Shown here: in pieces, positions 1 to 6,798 of the stretch
Layout of the letters: the number at the start of each line of letters is the position of its first letter
Position numbering within the stretch: position 1 is the first letter of the stretch
Source: CAZFAT01 sp964517075
Lineage (GTDB): Bacteria > Acidobacteriota > Vicinamibacteria > Vicinamibacterales > SCN-69-37
Length of the DNA stretch: 25,342 bases
NCBI GenBank assembly: GCA_964517075.1
Contig: CAZFAT010000244.1
Coordinates: 1 to 25,342, forward strand
Direction of reading: 5' to 3'
Made by a program: the position numbers and the translations under genes
Notes under the pieces: generated by a model
Told to the model about the DNA's origin: nothing
What the model saw: the letters and a program-made list of their open reading frames with translations, nothing else
Database searches by the model: none

Positions 1-91
1 TCCGCGAGGCCGCGCCCGCCCGCTGACCCGTCGCCCGTCGTCCGGGCCCGCGGCGCGCGACCGGTACCGTTCGTGATCCCGCGCGGCCAGA

Positions 92-97
92 TACAAT
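92..97 (+). promoter_or_regulatory. -10 element (TACAAT) of mrp, leaderless type
   Basis: TACAAT ends six bases before the mrp ATG at 104, so transcription would start at or next to the start codon. No Shine-Dalgarno sequence lies between them and no convincing -35 is visible. The same hexamer-to-start spacing recurs at many other genes here, which raises confidence above what this single site would deserve. Confidence 0.6.
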
Positions 98-103
98 CAC
101 CTG

Positions 104-1186
104 ATGAGCGTCTTAAACGAAACGGCGGTGCTCGACGCACTCCGGCGGGTCCAGGATCCCGACCTTCACAAGGACATCGTGACGCTCGGGTTCGTGAAGG
201 ACCTGCGGATCGCCGACGGGCGCGTGGCCTTCACGATTGAGCTGACGACGCCCGCGTGTCCCGTGAAGGACCTCATGCGGGAGCAGGCGCGCGCGGCGGT
301 GGCGGGCGTGCGCGGCGTGGCGGACGTCGCGATCGAGATGACGGCCGCCGTGCGTCCGGTGTCGCGCGGCGAGGGCGGCCGCGCACCGGTCGAGGGCGTC
401 AAGAACATCATCGCCGTGGGCGCCGGCAAGGGCGGCGTGGGCAAGACGACCGTCTCGGTCAACCTCGCCGCGGCGCTCGCCGCGCGCGGTAGCCGCGTCG
501 CCATCATCGATGGCGACATGTACGGCCCCAACGTGCCGATCATGCTCGGTCTCAAGACCCGGCTCGAGACAGACGGGCAGAAGATCGTACCGGCCGAGCG
601 CTACGGTCTCCAGGTCGTCTCGATGGCATTCCTGACCGATGACGACGCCCCGGTGATCTGGCGAGGGCCGATGCTGCACGGCGCCATCCAGCAGTTTTTC
701 CGCGACGTCCGCTGGCGTGACATCGACTATCTGTTCGTGGACCTGCCGCCGGGCACGGGCGACGTGGCGCTCAGTCTCAGCCAGTCGGTGCCCGTCGCGG
801 GCGCCGTGCTCGTCACGACACCGCAGAGCGTGGCCGTGGCCGACACCCGGCGGGCCATCCACATGTATCGCAAGCTCAACATTCCGACGCTCGGCCTGAT
901 CGAGAACATGAGCCACTTCGTGTGTCCCGGGTGCGGTCGCGAGAGCGACCCCTTCGGCCGCGGCGGTGGCGAGGCGCTGGCCGCCGAGCTGGGCCTGCCC
1001 TTTCTCGGGCACGTGCCGCTCCACGAGACGCTGCGCGTGGCGGGTGACGACGGCATCCCGCTGGTGCTGGGCGATCCGTCGTCGGCGGCGGCCCGCGCCC
1101 TGATCGCGGCGGCCGAGCGCGTCGCGCAGCAGGTGTCGGTGGCCTCGTTCGGGCCGCGCGCGATTCCGCTCCTGCCCGTGCCATAA
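104..1186 (+). CDS. mrp: Mrp/ApbC/NBP35-family iron-sulfur cluster carrier ATPase
   Basis: This 360-aa cytosolic P-loop ATPase of the Mrp/ApbC family binds and transfers Fe-S clusters to apoproteins. Residues 1-85 form an N-terminal DUF59/MIP18 domain with the usual Thr-Pro-Ala-Cys-Pro segment (Cys52). A deviant Walker A (GKGGVGKT, 108-115) and the DLPPGTGD motif (213-220) follow. The conserved CPGC pair (Cys274, Cys277) is the expected site for a bridging cluster between two subunits. Length and domain order match bacterial Mrp. The ATG is supported by the -10 hexamer six bases upstream. It ends 15 bases before the first M16 peptidase, so the three genes to 3885 may be co-transcribed. A functional link to the peptidases is not evident. 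Confidence 0.95.
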   Translation: MSVLNETAVLDALRRVQDPDLHKDIVTLGFVKDLRIADGRVAFTIELTTPACPVKDLMREQARAAVAGVRGVADVAIEMTAAVRPVSRGEGGRAPVEGVKNIIAVGAGKGGVGKTTVSVNLAAALAARGSRVAIIDGDMYGPNVPIMLGLKTRLETDGQKIVPAERYGLQVVSMAFLTDDDAPVIWRGPMLHGAIQQFFRDVRWRDIDYLFVDLPPGTGDVALSLSQSVPVAGAVLVTTPQSVAVADTRRAIHMYRKLNIPTLGLIENMSHFVCPGCGRESDPFGRGGGEALAAELGLPFLGHVPLHETLRVAGDDGIPLVLGDPSSAAARALIAAAERVAQQVSVASFGPRAIPLLPVP

Positions 1187-1201
1187 GGTTAGACCACGCC
1201 G

Positions 1202-2530
1202 ATGCCCGCCCCCGATTCCATGCACGTGCGCTTCACGAAAGTGACGCTTGCCAACGGCCTCGACCTCATCGTGCACGAAGACCACCAGGTGCCGCTCACG
1301 GCGGTGAGCGTCTGGTACCACGTCGGATCGAAGGACGAACGTCCGGGCCTCACGGGCCTGGCGCACCTGTTCGAACACCTGATGTTCGAGGGGTCCGTGC
1401 ATCAGCCGGCCGGCTACTTCGCACCGCTCCAGGAAGCGGGCGCGTCGCTGAACGGATCGACGAGCACTGACCGAACCAACTACTGGGAGCTCGTGCCCCG
1501 CGACGCGCTGCCGCTCGCCCTCTGGATGGAAGCGGATCGCATGGGGTGGTTGCTGCCGGCGCTGTCCGATGCCCGCTTCGAGGCGCAGCGGTCTGTCGTG
1601 CTCAACGAGCGGCGGCAGAGTTACGAGAACCGGCCGTACGGCCTCGCGCAGTTTGCGCTGATGGAAGCCCTGTTCCCGCCCGAGCATCCGTACCACTGGC
1701 CGACGATCGGCCGCCCGGCCGATCTGGCCGCGGCGACGCTCGATGACGTGCGCGCGTTCTTCACGCGCTACTACCATCCCGGCAACGCCTCGGTCGTCAT
1801 CGCGGGCGACGTGGTGACCGACGATGCCATCCGGCTCGTCGAGGAACTGTTTGGCGAGATCCCCGCCGGCCCGACCGTGTCCCGTGTGGCGGCGCCGCCC
1901 GTTCCGCCGGTCGGCCGCCGGCGCATCGCGCTGGAGGATCGTGTCGAGGTGCCCCGTCTGTATGTGTCCTGGCCCACGCCCGGGTTGTTCATGCCGGGCG
2001 ACGCCGAGATGGATCTGATTGCCGACGTCGCCGGCAACGGGCGAACCTCGCGCCTGTACGCGCGGCTGATTCACGACGAGCGCGTGGCGGTGGAGCTGGC
2101 GGCCGGTCAGACGTCGCGCGAGCTCGGCGGCACGTTTCAGATTGTCGCGTCGGCAGCGCCCGGCCGATCACTCGACGAGCTCGAGCGGGCCATTCGAGAG
2201 GAACTCGATCGGTTTGCCGAGGAGGGCCCGAGCGCGGACGAGCTCCAGCGCGGACGCACCCAGGCGGAAACCGCCTTCGTGTTCCGCGTGCAGTCGCTGG
2301 GCGGGTTCGGCGGCAAGGCCGATCAGCTCAACGCGTACAACATCTACCGCGGCGCTCCGGACAGCTTCGCCGTCGACCTGGCGCGCTATGTCGAGGCAAG
2401 TGCCGACGACCTGCGCGACGCCGCGCGCCGCTGGCTCGGTCCGGGTGCGGCCGTGGTGTTGGGAGTCGTCCCGACCGGACACGCTGATCTGGCGCCGGCG
2501 GGATCCGAGCTGGTGGAGGCCCCCCGCTGA
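1202..2530 (+). CDS. M16 family zinc metallopeptidase, catalytic subunit
   Basis: This 442-aa protein belongs to the M16 (pitrilysin/mitochondrial processing peptidase) family. The inverted zinc motif HLFEH is at 55-59, and the third ligand Glu136 sits exactly 77 residues after His59 in LNERRQSYE, so the metal site is complete. Both M16 half-domains are present. No clear signal peptide is seen, although homologues are often periplasmic. Two Met codons lie close together (1202 and 1220), so the exact start is uncertain. The stop codon overlaps the start of the next gene by one base, and the partner lacks the zinc motif. This is the usual arrangement of a heterodimeric M16 pair. Its substrates, probably peptides, cannot be told from sequence. 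Confidence 0.93.
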   Translation: MPAPDSMHVRFTKVTLANGLDLIVHEDHQVPLTAVSVWYHVGSKDERPGLTGLAHLFEHLMFEGSVHQPAGYFAPLQEAGASLNGSTSTDRTNYWELVPRDALPLALWMEADRMGWLLPALSDARFEAQRSVVLNERRQSYENRPYGLAQFALMEALFPPEHPYHWPTIGRPADLAAATLDDVRAFFTRYYHPGNASVVIAGDVVTDDAIRLVEELFGEIPAGPTVSRVAAPPVPPVGRRRIALEDRVEVPRLYVSWPTPGLFMPGDAEMDLIADVAGNGRTSRLYARLIHDERVAVELAAGQTSRELGGTFQIVASAAPGRSLDELERAIREELDRFAEEGPSADELQRGRTQAETAFVFRVQSLGGFGGKADQLNAYNIYRGAPDSFAVDLARYVEASADDLRDAARRWLGPGAAVVLGVVPTGHADLAPAGSELVEAPR

Positions 2531-3885
2531 TGACCGACCGGTTCGATCCGCCGCGTCCCGGTGCGTCGATGGCGGTGCAGTTTCCGCCCATCGCCCGCGA
2601 CGTGCTCCCCAGCGGCCTCAGCGTGTGGTCCGTCGCGCGCCCCTCGAGCGCCGTGGTCACGATGCTGCTGGTCATCGGCCGCGGCACGAGCGACGACCCG
2701 GCGGATCGGCAGGGACTCGCGAGTCTCACGGGCGACCTCCTCGACGAGGGGGCGGGCGACCGGGATGCCATCGGCCTGGCCGAGGCGCTCGCCCGGCTGG
2801 GCAGCCAGCTTGAAATCGACGTCGGGCCGGACGCGACGGTGCTCACCGTGACGGCGCTCGGCCGGCTCTTCGCGCCCTCGCTCGAATTGCTCGCCGATGT
2901 CGTCGTGCGGCCGCGCCTCGAGGCATCGGATTTCGCCCGTGTCCGCGAATTGCGGATGAACCGGCTGCGTCAGCTCAGCCAGTCGCCGGGCACCATGGCG
3001 GACCGCACGTACGTCTCGGCGCTGTTCGGGACGCATCCCTACGGCCATGGCGCGCTCGGCACGACGCGCTCGCTCGAGGTCATGCGGCTGGAGGATGCCC
3101 AGGCGTTCTGGCGCGCCATGTACGCGCCAGCGGCGGCGACGCTGATTGTCGGCGGTGATTTGCCGGCGGATGCCGTCCTGCAGGCCGCCGATCGGGTGTT
3201 CGGGATGTGGACGGCCGGCCCGCCGGCGCCGCAAGCCGCCACCGCGCCAGCGATTCCGGCCGATCCGCGGATCCTGCTCGTCGATCGACCGGGCGCGTCG
3301 CAGGCCGAGCTCCGCATCGGCCACGTCGGCCCGCCGCGATCCACCGGCGCCTACCACGCGCTGGTGACACTCAATGCGCTCCTCGGCGGACAGTTCATCA
3401 GCCGCATCAATCAGTCGCTGCGCGAGCAGAAGGGGATCACCTACGGCGCCCGCACGTCGTTCGGGTTCCGGCGCGTCGCCGGCACATTCGCGTGCGAGAC
3501 GAGCGTGCAGGCGGACGGTACGGCGGTCGCCGTGGGCGAGATCCTCAGCCAGTTCGACGAGATCCGCGAGCCGGGCTCGGTGCTGCCGCCCGAGCTGGCC
3601 CGCGCCAAGGCCTCGCTGACACGGGGGTACGTCCGCCATTTTGAAACCGAAGGCCAGCTAGTCCGGGCCGCGGCGCAGCTCGCCACCTACGAACTCGACG
3701 ACCGCACGTTCGACCGGTTCGTCCCACTCGTGGGCGCCATCACGGCCGACGACATCCATGCGGCCGCCGCCGAGTTCGTCCGGCCCGCGGATGCCAGCGT
3801 CGTGGTGGTCGGCGACGCGGCCAGCTGCCTGGCCCCGCTCGAGACCCTGGGACGCCTCGTCGTCACAACCGCTCCCGAGTTCTGA
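2530..3885 (+). CDS. M16 family peptidase-like protein, non-catalytic partner
   Basis: This 451-aa M16 homologue has no HxxEH zinc motif; the matching region reads LTGDLLDEGAG. It keeps the Arg/Tyr pair of the C-terminal M16 domain (near Arg298 and Tyr305 in SLREQKGITYG), which contacts substrate in the partner. It should therefore act as the non-catalytic half of a heterodimer with the preceding gene, as the alpha subunit of mitochondrial processing peptidase does. The start overlaps the upstream stop as TGATG. A GGAGG at 2515-2519 lies 10 bases before the ATG, so translation is coupled. Full family length, no disruption. Confidence 0.92.
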   Translation: MTDRFDPPRPGASMAVQFPPIARDVLPSGLSVWSVARPSSAVVTMLLVIGRGTSDDPADRQGLASLTGDLLDEGAGDRDAIGLAEALARLGSQLEIDVGPDATVLTVTALGRLFAPSLELLADVVVRPRLEASDFARVRELRMNRLRQLSQSPGTMADRTYVSALFGTHPYGHGALGTTRSLEVMRLEDAQAFWRAMYAPAAATLIVGGDLPADAVLQAADRVFGMWTAGPPAPQAATAPAIPADPRILLVDRPGASQAELRIGHVGPPRSTGAYHALVTLNALLGGQFISRINQSLREQKGITYGARTSFGFRRVAGTFACETSVQADGTAVAVGEILSQFDEIREPGSVLPPELARAKASLTRGYVRHFETEGQLVRAAAQLATYELDDRTFDRFVPLVGAITADDIHAAAAEFVRPADASVVVVGDAASCLAPLETLGRLVVTTAPEF

Positions 3886-3912
3886 GAGTCCAAAGCCTGT
3901 CGAGATGGAGCC

Positions 3913-3978
3913 GCCGACCTTCCGCCTTCGCGAAGCTTCGGCGGACTCGCCATAGCCTTGGCGGAGGCGGTCAGGTCG
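3913..3978 (+). repeat. 66-bp palindromic dispersed repeat, copy A
   Basis: This intergenic element matches the reverse complement of 16663-16728 at 65 of 66 positions (difference at 3952). It has CGACCT/AGGTCG near its ends (3915-3920, 3973-3978). TCCGCC at 3921-3926 can pair with either of two GGCGGA copies (3940-3945, 3960-3965), and the palindrome CGAAGCTTCG is at 3931-3940. It begins 28 bases after an M16 stop codon. The structure resembles REP/MITE-type elements. No transposase lies nearby. Confidence 0.85.
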
Positions 3979-4019
3979 CGGGGTCCGGTGACCGTCAGCA
4001 ACTAACTCGAGGCGACACC

Positions 4020-4094
4020 ATGGACAGCATCATCACGCCTTGCACGTTGGCGGACGCGGGCGCCTCACCGGCTGGTACACTGGCGGGCTTATGA
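4020..4094 (+). CDS. Possible 24-codon upstream ORF
   Basis: A short frame beginning MDSIITPCTLADAG has a GAGG about 8 bases before its ATG. Its stop overlaps the ATG of the next gene as ATGA, a coupled arrangement. It has no recognisable domain and could be chance. It would be translated only from a transcript starting further upstream than the -10 at 4076. Confidence 0.2.
   Translation: MDSIITPCTLADAGASPAGTLAGL
4076..4081 (+). promoter_or_regulatory. -10 element (TACACT) of the 71-aa membrane protein gene
   Basis: TACACT lies nine bases before the ATG at 4091, similar to the other short-leader promoters here. No good -35 is visible. Confidence 0.4.
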
Positions 4095-4306
4095 GTGTCG
4101 CGCAGTGGAGCGTGACGATGGTCGCGATGGTCGGCGCGGTGGCGGCCGCCATCGCGGGCGCGACGATCTGGCTCCTGTTGACCGACCCCGTGAGCGGCGC
4201 GGACGCCGTATCCACGGCACTCGCCACCGGCGACCTCGCGCCGTTCATGCGCGCCATCGGCGCGGTCCTCTACGAGGCGCTGCAGGGATTGTTCAGGTTT
4301 CTGTGA
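4091..4306 (+). CDS. Small single-span membrane protein, unknown function
   Basis: This 71-aa protein has one hydrophobic segment at about residues 7-31 (SVTMVAMVGAVAAAIAGATI), followed by an acidic and amphipathic tail ending FRFL. I do not recognise the family. I chose the ATG at 4091 rather than the in-frame start at 4040. The -10-like TACACT lies in that 17-codon extension, and the extension (HVGGRGRLTGWYTGG) reads like untranslated sequence. It lies alone between the M16 pair and a convergent hydrolase gene. It could be a real small membrane protein; coding evidence is limited to GC-rich third positions and context. Confidence 0.5.
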   Translation: MSVAQWSVTMVAMVGAVAAAIAGATIWLLLTDPVSGADAVSTALATGDLAPFMRAIGAVLYEALQGLFRFL

Positions 4307-4328
4307 GGGCTTGAAATCTGAGTTTGTG

Positions 4329-4392
4329 GGTTTTGGGTTATCGGTCATCGGTTCCCGCAAATTCGGAACCCGAAACCCGAAACCCGAAAACC
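4329..4392. repeat. Tandem AACCCGA triplet inside an imperfect hairpin between convergent genes
   Basis: Three exact tandem copies of AACCCGA occupy 4367-4387. GGTTTTGGGTT (4329-4339) pairs with 4381-4392 through 11 bases with one bulged G, and a second short stem GGTTCC/GGAACC (4350-4355, 4365-4370) sits in the loop. The element fills the gap between the 71-aa gene and the hydrolase stop codon. A bidirectional terminator is plausible, but neither strand has a clean T-tract after the stem. Confidence 0.5.
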
Positions 4393-5406
4393 TCACAGCC
4401 TCCCCACCAAGAACCTCGTCAACGCATACCCGTCCAGGTACTTGAACGGCGCTTTGCCCGTTGTGTAGTGGCCGCAGGGGAGGACGGCGGTCTCGTGGGG
4501 GACGCCGCGCCGGGCGAACTCGGCGAGGAACTCGCGCGAGAGATGGACGGGGAAGGTCAGATCGTAGCGGGCGTAGACCAGCAGCACGTCCCGGCCGCGC
4601 ACGCGGTCGATGAAGGGCCAGGGGCTGATCGGCATCCAGCAATCGCGCAGATCGGCCAGCGTGATGTGGGGGTCCAGTCCGGCGCGCACGTGCTCGGTGG
4701 AGAGGCCTTCCCAGACGACGTCGGCGAAGAATGGAGAGATGTGGTTGAAGGCGCCCGCGCGCAGGCGCGGGTCGTGCGCCATGGCCAGCATCGCGAGGCA
4801 GGAGCCGAGGCTCGTGCCCATGATGCCGATGCGCTCGAATCCCTGGGCCGCCAGCCAGTCGGCCACGCGCCGCACGTCGAGCACGGCCTGCTGATTCGCG
4901 CGCAGCGTGCGGCCCAGGTTCGCACTCACGATGTACTCGGCCCGCACCAGCTCCGCCGGCCGGCGCTCGTCGTGGTAGGGCAGGCTCAGGCGGACGGCCG
5001 TCAGCCCGAAGCGCGCGAACAGCCGGCAGAGGCCGACGTGCCCGAGGGCGTTCGCGTTCCATTGCGGCAGCACGATGACGGCTCGGCGGGCGCCGGACCG
5101 CCGCCGCGCCTCCGGCCGGAACACGCGCGCGACGACGGTGTTGTTGACCGCGTATGGCGTGTCGATCGCGCTCGGAAACCTGAGGACGCCGTCGGCCGAC
5201 AGCTCGTAGTCGGTGGTCGGGAGCGCGGCGAAAAACCCATCGCTGTCGGCCATTGCCTCGCTCGACCAGCGCTTGATCGCCGTCAGGGGATCGGGGCCTG
5301 GCGTCAGTCCGAGCCAGTCGAGTCCCCACTCGAAGGGCCGCACCAACCGCGTCGTGTCGATCGACGCCAGCCGGCGCTCCCAGGTGTGGAAGGCGTGGCT
5401 GATCAT
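4393..5406 (-). CDS. Alpha/beta-hydrolase family protein
   Basis: This 337-aa protein has an alpha/beta-hydrolase fold. The nucleophile elbow GTSLGS carries Ser199, a likely acid is Asp282 in YARYDLTFP, and the base is His313 in PCGHYTTG, so the triad is complete. No signal peptide is evident, so it is probably cytosolic. The substrate is unknown. I chose the ATG at 5406, which overlaps the amidase stop as ATGA. The frame stays open to 5430, but that would lie inside the amidase gene. Translational coupling suggests it works with the amidase, perhaps as consecutive amide and ester hydrolases; that is inference. Confidence 0.82.
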   Translation of the reverse strand: MISHAFHTWERRLASIDTTRLVRPFEWGLDWLGLTPGPDPLTAIKRWSSEAMADSDGFFAALPTTDYELSADGVLRFPSAIDTPYAVNNTVVARVFRPEARRRSGARRAVIVLPQWNANALGHVGLCRLFARFGLTAVRLSLPYHDERRPAELVRAEYIVSANLGRTLRANQQAVLDVRRVADWLAAQGFERIGIMGTSLGSCLAMLAMAHDPRLRAGAFNHISPFFADVVWEGLSTEHVRAGLDPHITLADLRDCWMPISPWPFIDRVRGRDVLLVYARYDLTFPVHLSREFLAEFARRGVPHETAVLPCGHYTTGKAPFKYLDGYALTRFLVGRL

Positions 5407-6731
5407 GCGGCGGCCATTCCAGCTTCGCACGCCGCGGCGAGGGACAACAGCGCGTCGGTGCGACCGATGCTCCCGACGATCTGCAGGCCGACGGGCAGGC
5501 CGGATGCCCGCAGAGGAATCGAGATGGCGGGATGTCCGGTCAGGTTGAAGAGCTGGGTGTGTTTCAGCATGGCGGCGCGGATATCGAGTGGCTCGCCCCC
5601 GACGTCCGGCGTCCGCGTCCCGGCCAGTGGCGCCACGAGCGGCAGCGTCGGCAGGACGAGCGCATCCCGGCCGCTGAGCGCCTCGTCAATCAGCCATCGA
5701 AAGTGTGCGCGTCGTTGCTGGGCCGCCAGGTACTCGGTGGCGAGCACGCGCCGGCCGTCCAGGAAACGCGCCCGCACCGTGGGCGAGTAGCGGTCGGCCC
5801 GCGCATCCAGATACGGGGCGTGCCAGTGCGCGCCCTCCGGCAGAACGATGCGCGTGTACGTGTCCGAAATGCCGGCGCCGTCGATGTCCACGTCGTCCAC
5901 CGTGGCGCCACGGGCGACAAGGCGATCCAGTGCCGTCTGGACGGCGTCGTTCACGGCCGTCTCGAGCGGACGGCCGAAGTAGCCCGTCAGCCGGCCGAGC
6001 CGGAGTCCGGTCATCGGCCGTACCGCGATCGGGGCGGGCGGACGGGCGGCCAGTACGGCGAACAGCCACGCGGCATCCTGCACCGTCCGCGCGAGCGGTC
6101 CCACGTGGTCCAGCGACACGCTCAGCGGGATGACCCCGTCTGTCGGGACCTCGCCGATCGACGGCTTGAGTCCGACGACGCCGCAGAAGGCGGCGGGAAT
6201 GCGTACCGATCCTCCGGTGTCGGTGCCGATGGAGGCGAGCCCCATGCCGGCGGCGACCGCGGCGGCCGATCCGCCGCTGGATCCGCCGGCGATCCGGCCG
6301 GCATCGAGGGGATGGCGGACGGCGCCGAACGCGGAGTCCTCGCTGGTCGTGCCGAGCGCGAACTCGTGCAGGTTCGTCCGGCCAATCACGATGGCGCCGG
6401 CCTCCCGCAGGCGCGTGACCACCGGCGCGTCCGTCGGGGCGACGCGGTCGTGCAGGACCCGCGATCCGGCCGTGGTCACGACGCCCGCGACGTCGATGAG
6501 GTCCTTCAGCGAGATCGGGATGCCGTGCAGCGGGCCACGGTCGATCTGGCGCCCGCGCTCGCGGTCCACGAGCCGGGCGGCCTCCCGCGCGCCTTCCGCG
6601 TCCACCGTGACGAAGGCGTTGGTGCGTTCGTGGTCGTTCGCGATGGCGGCAAGGCTGCGTTCGACGAGGTCGGCGGCGGTGATTCGGCCGGCCCGCAGGG
6701 CCGCGGCGGCCAAGACGATCGTGTCAAGCAT
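5403..6731 (-). CDS. Amidase signature family hydrolase (GatA-like fold)
   Basis: This 442-aa enzyme has the full Ser-cisSer-Lys machinery of the amidase signature family: Lys76 (ISLKD), the GGSSGGS motif with Ser151, and nucleophile Ser175 in DTGGSVRIP. It would hydrolyse a carboxamide. The alternative, GatA of the Glu-tRNA(Gln) amidotransferase, is less likely because gatB and gatC are absent and an unrelated hydrolase is coupled downstream. Two in-frame stops lie just upstream of the ATG. The nearest -10 (TACAAT, 6777-6782) is about 45 bases away and is followed by an eight-codon ORF, so this mRNA would have a short leader, unlike most genes here. Confidence 0.88.
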   Translation of the reverse strand: MLDTIVLAAAALRAGRITAADLVERSLAAIANDHERTNAFVTVDAEGAREAARLVDRERGRQIDRGPLHGIPISLKDLIDVAGVVTTAGSRVLHDRVAPTDAPVVTRLREAGAIVIGRTNLHEFALGTTSEDSAFGAVRHPLDAGRIAGGSSGGSAAAVAAGMGLASIGTDTGGSVRIPAAFCGVVGLKPSIGEVPTDGVIPLSVSLDHVGPLARTVQDAAWLFAVLAARPPAPIAVRPMTGLRLGRLTGYFGRPLETAVNDAVQTALDRLVARGATVDDVDIDGAGISDTYTRIVLPEGAHWHAPYLDARADRYSPTVRARFLDGRRVLATEYLAAQQRRAHFRWLIDEALSGRDALVLPTLPLVAPLAGTRTPDVGGEPLDIRAAMLKHTQLFNLTGHPAISIPLRASGLPVGLQIVGSIGRTDALLSLAAACEAGMAAA

Positions 6732-6743
6732 CCCGGGTCATCG

Positions 6744-6770
6744 TCACATCCAGGCGTTGTCGCCGTGCAC
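6744..6770 (-). CDS. Possible leaderless 8-codon upstream ORF of the amidase
   Basis: Starting with GTG exactly six bases after TACAAT, this frame reads VHGDNAWM and stops 12 bases before the amidase ATG, in the same reading frame. The spacing is that of the leaderless genes in the window, so the mini-ORF might be translated and influence amidase expression. It may also be an unread leader. Confidence 0.25.
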   Translation of the reverse strand: MHGDNAWM

Positions 6771-6776
6771 GAAGTG

Positions 6777-6782
6777 ATTGTA
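6777..6782 (-). promoter_or_regulatory. -10 element (TACAAT) of the amidase-hydrolase operon
   Basis: On the minus strand this reads TACAAT. It overlaps by two bases the candidate plus-strand -10 of pyruvate kinase, so the two divergent promoters could not easily be occupied at once. Confidence 0.5.
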
Positions 6783-6786
6783 CGCT
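6781..6786 (+). promoter_or_regulatory. Candidate -10 element (TACGCT) of pyruvate kinase
   Basis: TACGCT lies 12 bases before the pyruvate kinase ATG at 6799, predicting a leader of about 5 bases. It is a weaker match than the other sites and overlaps the minus-strand TACAAT. Confidence 0.35.
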
Positions 6787-6798
6787 GCACGCACCCTG

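Noticed and set aside
1..26. Possible C-terminal tail of an upstream gene (REAAPAR then stop)
   Set aside because: Seven codons are too few to support a gene; nothing recognisable.
113..2074. Long minus-strand frame of 653 codons
   Set aside because: It lies antisense to mrp and the first M16 peptidase, which have complete motifs. Its Arg/His-rich translation is typical of antisense frames in GC-rich DNA.
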